Part shown: one piece after another, positions 8,111 to 16,016 of the stretch
Layout of the letters: the number at the start of each line of letters is the position of its first letter
Position numbering within the stretch: position 1 is the stretch's first letter
NCBI RefSeq assembly: GCF_016862375.1
Contig: NZ_BOMV01000063.1
Location: 62,001-126,000, forward strand
Length of the DNA: 64,000 nt
Origin: Paractinoplanes rishiriensis
Lineage (GTDB): Bacteria > Actinomycetota > Actinomycetes > Mycobacteriales > Micromonosporaceae
Direction of reading: 5' to 3'
Program-made: the position numbers and the translations under genes
The notes under the pieces: model-generated
What the model saw: only the letters and a program-made list of their open reading frames with translations
What the model was told of the DNA's origin: nothing
The model's database searches: none

Positions 8111-10911
8111 CGGTGACCTCCAGGGGAGAGAGGGGGATTGTTGATCAGCTCCTGCATCTGCTCGGCCGAACCCGGCACCCAGCCACCGGTGATCGACTCG
8201 ACGAGTTCGGCGGCCGGCCGGTCCAGGAACGGCCGCAGCCGTCCGGCGAGCGTGGCCTCGTCCGCCTCGACGCCGGACTCCCGGGCCGCGTACACGACCC
8301 GGTCCCAGCTGGGTTCGTGGTCCATCAGCTGCCGGATCGTGGGCTCCGCGGGCATCAAGACCGGTTGGCCGTACGGGTCCGGCAGCGCCCATTCGTGCCG
8401 TCCGTGCCGGACCTCGATGTCCCGGTCGGTGCCGGGCAGCCGCACGGTCGCGGTGGCGCCGACCGGGATGACCGCCTCGACCCGCAGTTCGCCGCCGGCT
8501 CGCTGCCAGGAGACCGAGGTTTCGCCGTACGGGGTCAGATGCCGCGCCGCCGCCCGGGTGAGCCGGTGGTCCGGCAGCGGTCGCACCTCGACCAGCTGAT
8601 ATCCGGGCGAACCCGGGGCCAGCCCGGCGACCCGGCGGTGCATCCAGTCGGCCACCGCGCCGAACGCGTAGTGGTTGAACGAGGTCATCTCGCCCGGGTT
8701 GATCCGGCCGTCCGGCAGCATGCTGTCCCAGCGCTCCCAGACCGTGGTGGCACCCATCGTCACCGCGTACAGCCAGGACGGGCAGCCGGTCTGCAGCAGC
8801 AGCCGGTAGGCCAGGCCGGGCTCGCCCGCGTCGGTCAGCGCGTCGGTCATCAGCGGCGTGCCGACGAAGCCGGTGCTGATCCGGAACCCCGCTCCGCGCA
8901 CCAGGTCGGCCAGCCGGGCGCCGGCGAGGCGGCGCTGCTCCGGGCCGGGCAGCAGGGCCCACTGCAGGGCCAGGGCGTACGCGGTGGGTGCGTCGCTGAG
9001 CACCCGGCCGCCCGGGGTCACGTACTCGCGGGCGAACGCGTCCCGGACCCGGGCGGCCAGGTCGCCGTAATGCCGGGCCTGGTCGGGATCGCCCGCCACC
9101 TCGGCGGCCAGCGCGACGATCTCGGCGGAGCGGGCCAGGTGGGCGGTGGCGAGCACGTCCGGGTCGGTCCGGGCGCCGAACGGGTTGTCCGGCGGCGCGG
9201 CCGGGTCGAGCCAGTCGCCGAACTGGAACCCGCCCGACCAGAGCAGCCCGTCGCCGGCCAGCGCGGCCATCCGGTCCACCCAGCCGCGCATGCTGGGCAG
9301 CTGGCGTTCCAGCAGGTCGCGGTCGCCGGTGCGCTGGTAGAGCACCCAGGGCACGATGGTGGCCGCGTCGCCCCAGGCCGCGGTGGCCGGTCCGGGCCGG
9401 CGGATCACGTCCGGGATCACGAACGGGACCGAGCCGTCCTTCTGCTGCTCGGCGGCCAGGTCGGCGAGCCAGTTGCCGAGGAAGCCGGCGCTGTCGAACA
9501 GGAAGCTCGCGGTGGGGGAGAAGACCTGGATGTCGCCGGTCCAGCCGAGCCGCTCGTCGCGCTGCGGGCAGTCGGTGGGCACGTCCACGAAGTTGCCGCG
9601 CATGCCCCACACGACGTTCTCGTGGAAGCGGTTGAGCAGCTCGTGCGACGAGTCGAACCAGCCGGTCCGGCGCAGGCCGGAGCCGACCACGACGGCCTCG
9701 ATGTCGGCCGCGTCCAGCGCGGCCAGGCCACTGACCTCGGCGTACCGGAAACCATGGAAGGTCAGCTCGGGCTCCAGCTCGGTCGCCCCGGCGCCGGCCA
9801 GGATCCAGGTGTCGGTCGCTTTGGCGGTACGCAACGGGCGCACACCGAGTTCGCCGTCCTCGAGGACTTCGGCGTGCCGGACGGTCACCTGCTGGCCGGC
9901 GTGGCCGCCGCGCACCCGCAGCCGGACCCAGCCCACCAGGTTCTGCCCGAAATCGACCAGCGTGCGCCCGGACGGCGAGGTGGTCACCGACAGTGCGGGA
10001 AGCACCTCGGTGATCCGGACCGGCGGCCCGTCCGGGGCGACCAGCAGCGCGAGATCGGCGTCGACGACGTCCACAATGTCATCCTCGCCGCTTTCGTGCC
10101 GAAAGTCCGTCTGTTGGCCGTCGTAGAGGTCGTCGGCCACGATCGTGCTCTCCCGGGCGGTCCACGAGCCGTCGGTGTTGAGCACGTGCACGCCGCCGCC
10201 GGCCGTGGTGACCTCGAGCTGGGCCAGCGCGGCGAGCCGGTCGCCGTAGACGGCCCGCTGCTTCCGGAAGCCGAGCCGGCCGCGGTACCAGCCGTTGCCG
10301 AGCAGGATCTCGACCCGGTTGGGGCCGGGCCGCAGCAGCGCGGTCACGTCGTGCGTGCGGTAGCGCAGCCGGTGCCGGTAGGCGGTCCAGCCGGGGGCGA
10401 GTTGCTCGTCGCCGACCCGCTCGCCGTTGATCCGGGTGACGTGCAGGCCGTGCGCGGTGACGTACAGGCGGGCCTTGACGACCTCGCCGGGCAGGTCGAC
10501 GGTGCCGGTCAGGATCGGCGCGGGGCGATCGAGGCCGCCGATCGTGCGCGGGCTGACGAAGCGGGCGGTCCAGTCGGCCGGCCCGAGCAGCCCGGCCTCG
10601 ACCACGGCGGGTTCGCTCCACGGGCTCCAGGTGCCCGGGTCGCCGGCTCGTACCCGTACGGCCGCAGTCTCTCTGGCCGTGAGCGGCGCACCCGGCCAGG
10701 CCACCAGGACCTGCTCGCCGGAGGCGGCAGTGTGCACCTCCGCGATGCCGTCCCGGGTGATCTCGATTTCGTAGCGCGTCTGGCTGTAGTCCTCGGGCGC
10801 GGCCGGCACCTGCCACGAGATGCGCGGGGTCGCCGTGCCGATGCCCAGCACGGGCTGGTCGGCCGGATGGTGTTCGAAACGGAGGGCGGTCGGTGCGGCA
10901 AGCTCAGGCAT
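8107..10911 (-). CDS. GH78 alpha-L-rhamnosidase
   Basis: A 934-residue glycosidase that releases terminal alpha-L-rhamnose by inversion. N-terminal beta-sandwich modules (residues about 1-400) are followed by an (alpha/alpha)6 catalytic barrel. The conserved acidic block DCPQRDERLGWTGD lies at residues 447-460, and the downstream SFNHYAFGAVADW matches the second conserved segment of the family. There is no signal peptide, so it should act in the cytoplasm on glycosides taken up by the following importer genes. ATG at 10911 has AGGAG 4 bases upstream; the frame stays open much further, but the upstream part lacks family similarity. First gene of the operon. Confidence 0.93.
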   Translation of the reverse strand: MPELAAPTALRFEHHPADQPVLGIGTATPRISWQVPAAPEDYSQTRYEIEITRDGIAEVHTAASGEQVLVAWPGAPLTARETAAVRVRAGDPGTWSPWSEPAVVEAGLLGPADWTARFVSPRTIGGLDRPAPILTGTVDLPGEVVKARLYVTAHGLHVTRINGERVGDEQLAPGWTAYRHRLRYRTHDVTALLRPGPNRVEILLGNGWYRGRLGFRKQRAVYGDRLAALAQLEVTTAGGGVHVLNTDGSWTARESTIVADDLYDGQQTDFRHESGEDDIVDVVDADLALLVAPDGPPVRITEVLPALSVTTSPSGRTLVDFGQNLVGWVRLRVRGGHAGQQVTVRHAEVLEDGELGVRPLRTAKATDTWILAGAGATELEPELTFHGFRYAEVSGLAALDAADIEAVVVGSGLRRTGWFDSSHELLNRFHENVVWGMRGNFVDVPTDCPQRDERLGWTGDIQVFSPTASFLFDSAGFLGNWLADLAAEQQKDGSVPFVIPDVIRRPGPATAAWGDAATIVPWVLYQRTGDRDLLERQLPSMRGWVDRMAALAGDGLLWSGGFQFGDWLDPAAPPDNPFGARTDPDVLATAHLARSAEIVALAAEVAGDPDQARHYGDLAARVRDAFAREYVTPGGRVLSDAPTAYALALQWALLPGPEQRRLAGARLADLVRGAGFRISTGFVGTPLMTDALTDAGEPGLAYRLLLQTGCPSWLYAVTMGATTVWERWDSMLPDGRINPGEMTSFNHYAFGAVADWMHRRVAGLAPGSPGYQLVEVRPLPDHRLTRAAARHLTPYGETSVSWQRAGGELRVEAVIPVGATATVRLPGTDRDIEVRHGRHEWALPDPYGQPVLMPAEPTIRQLMDHEPSWDRVVYAARESGVEADEATLAGRLRPFLDRPAAELVESITGGWVPGSAEQMQELINNPPLSPGGHR

Positions 10912-10936
10912 GGCACTCCTGTGTGGTGACACTTCG

Positions 10937-10956
10937 CGTTTCACGGTGCTGAAACG
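10937..10956. promoter_or_regulatory. Inverted repeat in rhamnosidase/araC intergenic region
   Basis: CGTTTCA (10937-10943) and TGAAACG (10950-10956) are perfect 7-bp arms separated by 6 bases, located 26 bp upstream of the rhamnosidase start and inside the 201-bp divergent region. The following GAAACGATTC adds a partly overlapping dyad. It is a candidate operator for the divergent AraC-type regulator, or for a LacI-type protein encoded elsewhere. Confidence 0.5.
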
Positions 10957-11112
10957 ATTCAACAACCGCTCCCAGGCGGGCTGATCACTTGTTTCGGCTT
11001 GATGGCGGGGACGTTTCGCCTGACCCGATCCTCTGTTCACCCGCAGGCCAGGACATAGCCCGCAGTGCACCGGAGGTAGCACGAAATTCACCTGGGGCCG
11101 TACGGTGTGGCG

Positions 11113-12003
11113 ATGCCGGCCGACGACTACCCGGTCGCGTCGACGCGCACGCTGCTGCACATCGTCGACGGGTCGCTGGCGTTCGCGGGGCACTACCTGC
11201 ACGAGGACGTGCACCCGATCCACACACACAGCTTCGTCGAGATCGCCCTGGTGATGGGCGGCGCCGGCGCCCAGCGCAGCCTGGCCGGCCGGCAGCAGCT
11301 GCGGGTCGGTGACGTGCTGCTGCTGCGGCCCGGTGTCTGGCACGGCTACGAGGACTGCCGCGCGCTCGACCTCTACAACTGCGTCTTCTCGCCGGAACTG
11401 CTGCGCCGCGAGCTGGCCTGGACCCGCGCCGACCCGTGGCTGGGTCACCTGCTGTGGACCGGCCCGTACGCCGCCCAGCGCCGCGGCATCCTCACCGGCC
11501 ACGTGTCCGGCGACGCGTTAGCCGAGTGCGTCGAGCACCTGGACCGGCTGCACGACCTGCGGGCGCAGTCGGCCGAGACCCACCGCGGCGACCTGGTCGG
11601 CCGGCTGCTGCTGTTCCTGAGCTGCCTGGCCCGGGAGATCGCCGAACCCGGCGAGCGCTCCGACGCGACCCATCCGGCGGTGCTCGACGGCATGCGGATG
11701 ATGGAGGAGAAGCCGGCCTACCACTGGACGCTCACCGAACTGGCCACCGAGTTGCACGTGGCGCCCGGCTATCTGGTGCGCCTGTTCAAGTCGGCCACCG
11801 GCCTGCCGCCGATGGCCTACCTGTCCCGACATCGCGTCGAACTGGCCGCGGCCCGTCTGCTGCACACCGACCAGCCGATCAACCGGATCGGGGAGTCCGT
11901 CGGCTGGCCCGACCAGAACTATTTCGCCCGCCGTTTCAAGTCCCACTACGGACTGTCCGCATCGACCTATCGCGAGCGGTTCACCAAACCGTTGCGCCGC
12001 TGA
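11113..12003 (+). CDS. AraC-family regulator of the rhamnoside operon
   Basis: A 296-residue regulator with an N-terminal cupin sugar-sensing domain: HPIHTHSFVEIALVMGG and LRVGDVLLLRPGVWHGYED carry the usual His-rich strand pattern. The C-terminal AraC DNA-binding domain is WTLTELATELHVAPGYLVRLFKSATGLPPMAYL plus INRIGESVGWPDQNYFARRFKSHYGLSASTYRE. It resembles RhaS/RhaR-type sensors in architecture and is divergent from the rhamnosidase operon. The ribosome-binding site is weak; GTG 11107 is the alternative start. Regulation of the divergent operon in response to rhamnose is inferred from position. Confidence 0.88.
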   Translation: MPADDYPVASTRTLLHIVDGSLAFAGHYLHEDVHPIHTHSFVEIALVMGGAGAQRSLAGRQQLRVGDVLLLRPGVWHGYEDCRALDLYNCVFSPELLRRELAWTRADPWLGHLLWTGPYAAQRRGILTGHVSGDALAECVEHLDRLHDLRAQSAETHRGDLVGRLLLFLSCLAREIAEPGERSDATHPAVLDGMRMMEEKPAYHWTLTELATELHVAPGYLVRLFKSATGLPPMAYLSRHRVELAAARLLHTDQPINRIGESVGWPDQNYFARRFKSHYGLSASTYRERFTKPLRR

Positions 12004-12180
12004 AACGTTGACGACCCCGACCCGCTCGCCTTACGTTGTGGTCCCGGCCACATTTTGGCCCCGGAGTGCGCCGTCCGGCACTTTCGTGGCGGCCGGGCGT
12101 AATTCGCATTCCCGCAGGTGAATAGCTGCCGGCGGCGGTGGCCTGCTTCCGCCACCGCCGCCGGGCCAGCCCGTGCGAGC

Positions 12181-13068
12181 ATGTCGGTCATGACGACGGT
12201 GGGAATCGTGAGCCCCGGCCACATGGGCGCCGGCCTGGGATCGGCGCTGCGCGCGGGCGGGGCCCGGGTGGTGGCCACGGTCGACGGCCGGTCACCGCGC
12301 ACCGCGCGCCTGGCCGAGGGTCTCGAACTGCTGCCCGATCTCACCGAGGTGGTGCGTGCGGCCGACGTCGTCCTGTCGGTGACCCCACCCGGCCAGGCGC
12401 AGCCCGCCGCGTCGGCGATCGCGGCGGCGGCCCGGGCGGCCGGCACCACTCCGGTGGTGGCCGACCTGAACGCGATCGCGCCGGAGACCATGGCCGAGGT
12501 GGCGCGGATCCTCGGCGGACTGCCGGTGGTGGACGGTTCCATCTCCGGCCCGCCGCCGCGTGGTCCGCGCCTGTCCGGTCCGCGCCTGTCCGGTCCGCGC
12601 CTGTCCGGTCCGCGCCTGTATCTGTCCGGCCCTTCCGCCGAGGTGGTCGCCGCGCTGCCGTGGGCCGGCCAGGTGGAGCCGATCGTGCTGGGCCCGTCCG
12701 TGGGCACGGCCAGCGCGCTGAAGATGTGCACGGCCGGCGTCTACAAGGGCCTGAACGCGCTGCTGACCCAGGCCATGCGAACCGCCGCCCGGCACGGCGT
12801 CCTGGACCAGGTGCTGGCCGACCTGGCCCGCAACGACCTGGACGGCTCAGCCGGCGTGGCCCGCGCGGCGACCAAGGCCCACCGCTTCGTCGACGAGATG
12901 AAGGAGATATCGGCCACCCAGGCCGGCGCGGGCCTGACCCCCACCCTGTTCGCCGCGCTCGCCGAGGTCTACGCCGAGATAGCCCGCACCGACCTGGCCA
13001 CGGGCGACCCGGAGACCACCGGCAGCCTCCCACCTGCCGAGGTGGTCGCCCGGCTGTCCCGCCCGTGA
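12181..13068 (+). CDS. NAD(P)-binding 6-phosphogluconate-dehydrogenase-like protein
   Basis: A 295-residue dehydrogenase of the beta-hydroxyacid dehydrogenase superfamily. The Rossmann loop is VGIVSPGHMGAGLGSAL, followed by the ADVVLSVTPPGQA strand; the C-terminal helical part (SALKMCTAGVYKGLNALLTQAM...) matches the DUF1932-type domain. Between the two halves four consecutive 15-bp units encode GPRLS repeats (see the repeat entry). The start could be ATG 12181 or ATG 12190. Substrate unknown. It stands alone between the AraC gene and a convergent ROK regulator. Confidence 0.8.
   Translation: MSVMTTVGIVSPGHMGAGLGSALRAGGARVVATVDGRSPRTARLAEGLELLPDLTEVVRAADVVLSVTPPGQAQPAASAIAAAARAAGTTPVVADLNAIAPETMAEVARILGGLPVVDGSISGPPPRGPRLSGPRLSGPRLSGPRLYLSGPSAEVVAALPWAGQVEPIVLGPSVGTASALKMCTAGVYKGLNALLTQAMRTAARHGVLDQVLADLARNDLDGSAGVARAATKAHRFVDEMKEISATQAGAGLTPTLFAALAEVYAEIARTDLATGDPETTGSLPPAEVVARLSRP
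12562..12621 (+). repeat. In-frame 15-bp tandem repeat, 4 copies
   Basis: The unit ggtccgcgcctgtcc occurs at 12562, 12577, 12592 and, ending differently, at 12607. It codes for Gly-Pro-Arg-Leu-Ser units inside the dehydrogenase. The copies are identical apart from the end of the last, so expansion is recent or conserved by gene conversion, and copy number could vary between strains. Confidence 0.9.
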
Positions 13069-13084
13069 CCCTTCCGCGGGGCGG

Positions 13085-14311
13085 TCATGGGGTTTGCCCC
13101 GTCAGGTTGGCGCTGAGTTTGAGTTCGTTCTGCAGCACCAGGACTGCGCCGCCGTTCGCGGCTGCGTCGGAGCCGTTGATGGAGGGCACGACTCGCACCG
13201 GATGTGCCCGGCGGGCGAAGGTGCGTCGGTCTATCTCGTGCTGGATCACCGCCTGGTAGATCGAGCCTGCGACGGTGAAGCTCGGCCCAGCGAGCACGAT
13301 CGTGTCCACGTCGAACAGGGTGGACATGGTGACGGCGGCATGACCGAGGTAGCGGGCTGACTGCTCGATCAGGCTCCGGGCGGCGGGTTCACCGGCGTTC
13401 GCGGCGGCCGCTATCCGGGCGAACTCGGTGAGGAAGTCACCACCCGTGGGGTCGAGTGCCAGCCGCTGGACCAGTCCGGGTATGGCGATTGCCCGTCTGA
13501 CCACGGCGGAAGGTCCGGCGTAGTTTTCCAGACAGCCGACGTTGCCGCAGGTGCACTCGTCGCCGTTGACATCGATGGAGATGTGGCCGATTTCGACGCT
13601 GTTCGAGGAAGTGCCGCGGTATACCTCTCCGGCCACCACGACGCTGCCGCCGATCCCGGTGGCCATGTAGATGCAGCCGTATGTGCTGGTCGGGTCGACG
13701 GCGCCCAGCCAGTATTCGCCGATCGCGGCGGCGGCAGCGTCGTTGTCGAGCAGGACCGGCAGGCCGAGGATCTCCGCGAGCCGTCCCGCGATCGGGTAGT
13801 TGAGCCATGCCTCGGTCGGTTGCGGCGTCAACAGCGTCCCGGTGCGTCGATCCTGCGGGCCATAGCCGACCAGGCCGACGCCGAGGACCTTCGCGCGATC
13901 CACCGCCGTGGCGGCCAGCAAGGCTTCCACCTGGGCGGCCACCTGGGGTAGCGCCTGGTCCGGCGGCAATACTGCGGGTCCGTGGAACGACGTTCGGGCT
14001 ACCTGCCGGCCGACCAGGTCGACCACCACGACGACGCAGGTATTGCGTTCCAGCTGAACGCCGACGCTGTAGCGGGCAGCAGGGTTGAGCTGGACGAGCG
14101 TGCGTGGCTTGCCGCCCCTCGAGGCGCCGGTGCCGGCCTCGACGACCAGGCCGTCATTCATGAGTTCCCGCACGACCTCGGAGATCGTGGCGCTGGTGAG
14201 TCCCGTCGCCGCCGCTAGCTCCACGCGGCTGCTGGCATGTGCGGCTCTGATCACGTCGAGAACCAGGCCACGTGTCTTGGCCCGGCTGGCCCAGATCGGG
14301 CTGGTCGCCAC
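13085..14311 (-). CDS. ROK-family transcriptional repressor
   Basis: A 408-residue regulator. Residues about 8-70 are a winged helix-turn-helix (TRGLVLDVIRAAHASSRVELAAATGLTSATISEVVRELM), followed by the ROK sugar-kinase-fold domain. The zinc motif CTCGNVGCLENYAG is intact at roughly residues 250-265 and HISID precedes it. GTG 14311 is chosen because GAGGAGG lies 5 bases upstream; an upstream open frame of 50 codons has no domain. It is divergent from the GH5/CBM2 cellulase gene and probably represses it until a cellulose-derived sugar binds. Confidence 0.9.
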   Translation of the reverse strand: MATSPIWASRAKTRGLVLDVIRAAHASSRVELAAATGLTSATISEVVRELMNDGLVVEAGTGASRGGKPRTLVQLNPAARYSVGVQLERNTCVVVVVDLVGRQVARTSFHGPAVLPPDQALPQVAAQVEALLAATAVDRAKVLGVGLVGYGPQDRRTGTLLTPQPTEAWLNYPIAGRLAEILGLPVLLDNDAAAAAIGEYWLGAVDPTSTYGCIYMATGIGGSVVVAGEVYRGTSSNSVEIGHISIDVNGDECTCGNVGCLENYAGPSAVVRRAIAIPGLVQRLALDPTGGDFLTEFARIAAAANAGEPAARSLIEQSARYLGHAAVTMSTLFDVDTIVLAGPSFTVAGSIYQAVIQHEIDRRTFARRAHPVRVVPSINGSDAAANGGAVLVLQNELKLSANLTGQTP

Positions 14312-14393
14312 GTATCCTCCTCGATCCGGCACTTTGGCAGCCAACCTACTTGGTTCTCCACCCGTATCGGCACCGCGCCGCCAGGCATGTCCA

Positions 14394-14422
14394 TTGACTT
14401 TCCTAACTTGCCTAACAAAGAT
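14394..14422 (+). promoter_or_regulatory. Cellulase promoter with tandem ROK-like sites
   Basis: TTGACT (14394-14399) is followed after 17 bases by AAAGAT (14417-14422), a plausible -35/-10 pair. The spacer holds two adjacent 9-bp direct repeats, TTTCCTAAC (14399-14407) and TTGCCTAAC (14408-14416). A regulator bound there would block polymerase; the divergent ROK gene is the obvious candidate. Confidence 0.55.
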
Positions 14423-14462
14423 GACGGAATCACTTCCGTCAATATCTGGGCCTGAGGACATG

Positions 14463-15965
14463 ATGAAACGTCATAGAACGCTGTTCGCCGCTGGCGCAGC
14501 CGGCGTGCTGGCACTGGGGGGCGTGGCGGGGGCCACTCTGCCCGCAGCGGCGGCTGCCACCGGCTGCGCGGTCACCTACACGGTGCAGAGCCAATGGTCG
14601 AACGGTTTCACCGCGAACGTGGCCATCGCCAACCTCGGTTCGGCCGTTACCAGCTGGACGCTGACGTTCGACTTCCCGGACGCGGGCCAGACCGTCACCC
14701 AGGGGTGGAGCGCGACGTGGACGCAGTCCGGCGCGCGCGTCTCCGCCGCGAGCATGAGCTGGAACGGCTCGATGAACACCGGAGAGTCGACCACGATCGG
14801 GTTTGCCGGCGCGGTGAACGGCAGGAACCCGGTGCCTTCATCGTTCGCGCTCAACGGCACCGCGTGCACCGGCTCGGTGACCACGCCGACCACGAGCCCG
14901 ACCACGGCCAGTCCGTCACCCACCGTCACCGTCCCGCCGGGCCCGGCCCCTGAGCTCCGGGTGTCCGGAAACAAAATCGTCACGGCGGCCGGGAAGCCCT
15001 ACCGCCTGCTGGGCGTCTCGCGCTCCGGCAGCGAGTTCGCCTGCGTGCAGGGAAAGGGCCTGTGGGACTCCGGCCCGGTTGATCAGGCCTCCGTCGACGC
15101 GATGAAGACCTGGAACATCCACGCGGTCCGGATCCCCTTGAACGAGGAGTGCTGGCTCGGTGTCAACGGCACCCCCAGCGGCGCGGCCTACCAGGAGGGC
15201 ATCAAGGATTACGTGGACTTGCTGGTCGCCAACGGCATCAATGTGATCCTGGACCTGCACTGGACCTGGGGCGCCTACGCCACCGGGCCGGACTGGCACT
15301 GCACGGACGAGCACGCGACCTGCCAGAAGCCAGTGCCGGACGCGCGGTACGCCCCGCAGTTCTGGACCGGTGTCGCCAACGTCTTCAAGGGCAACGACGC
15401 GGTGGTGTTCGACCTGTTCAACGAGCCGTACCCGGAGATCGCCAGCGACTGGAACAAGACCGTGGGCTGGCAGTGCCTGCGTGACGGGGGCACCTGCCCT
15501 GGCATCTCCTACGAGGTGGCCGGCATGCAGGACCTGGTCGACGCCGTCCGGGCGACCGGCGCGACCAACGTCCTGATGGTCGGTGGACTGGAATGGGCCA
15601 ACGACATGCGTGAGTGGCTGGCCTATCAGCCGGCCGATCCGCTGAGCAACCTGGCCGCCTCGTGGCACGCGTACAGCTTCAACGCCTGCGCGAGCGAGTC
15701 GTGCTGGGACACCCAGATCGCTCCGCTCGCGCAGCAGCTGCCGATCGTTCTCGGCGAATTCGGCCAGGACAACTGCGGCTTCGACTACATGCAACGGTTG
15801 GCGGACTGGGCCGACGCGCACTCCATCAGCTATCTGGCCTGGACGTGGAGTCCGTGGGGCTGCAGCACCGGCGCCGTGTTGATCAAGGACTACAGCGGCA
15901 CGCCCGAACCCGGCATCGGTGAGGGCTACAAGGCCCACCTGCTCACCCAGGACCCGTACGCCTGA
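14463..15965 (+). CDS. Secreted GH5 cellulase with N-terminal CBM2
   Basis: A 500-residue secreted endoglucanase. A Sec signal peptide (KRHRTLFAAGAAGVLALGG...AAAAA, cleavage near residue 32) is followed by a cellulose-binding CBM2 (about 35-136; CAVTYTVQSQWSNGFTANV), a Thr/Ser/Pro linker (137-163) and a GH5 barrel (164-500). The acid/base is Glu321 in FDLFNEPY and the nucleophile Glu432 in VLGEFG. GAGGA lies 4 bases before ATG 14463; an adjacent in-frame ATG at 14460 is too close to it. Cleaves beta-1,4-glucan outside the cell. Likely controlled by the divergent ROK regulator. A second cellulase follows 51 bp downstream. Confidence 0.92.
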   Translation: MKRHRTLFAAGAAGVLALGGVAGATLPAAAAATGCAVTYTVQSQWSNGFTANVAIANLGSAVTSWTLTFDFPDAGQTVTQGWSATWTQSGARVSAASMSWNGSMNTGESTTIGFAGAVNGRNPVPSSFALNGTACTGSVTTPTTSPTTASPSPTVTVPPGPAPELRVSGNKIVTAAGKPYRLLGVSRSGSEFACVQGKGLWDSGPVDQASVDAMKTWNIHAVRIPLNEECWLGVNGTPSGAAYQEGIKDYVDLLVANGINVILDLHWTWGAYATGPDWHCTDEHATCQKPVPDARYAPQFWTGVANVFKGNDAVVFDLFNEPYPEIASDWNKTVGWQCLRDGGTCPGISYEVAGMQDLVDAVRATGATNVLMVGGLEWANDMREWLAYQPADPLSNLAASWHAYSFNACASESCWDTQIAPLAQQLPIVLGEFGQDNCGFDYMQRLADWADAHSISYLAWTWSPWGCSTGAVLIKDYSGTPEPGIGEGYKAHLLTQDPYA

Positions 15966-16016
15966 CGTCCGCCAGCACGTGATCATTTGACGCTGAAACT
16001 GGAAGGTAGAGATACG

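Noticed and set aside
12043..12064. GGCC-based dyad (ccggccacattttggccccgg) considered as terminator of the second AraC gene
   Set aside because: Arms pair imperfectly with a bulge and short stem; kept as unproven.
12031..12222. Small minus-strand frame ending ALRGQNVAGTTT
   Set aside because: No ribosome-binding site, no conserved feature, and part lies antisense to the dehydrogenase start.
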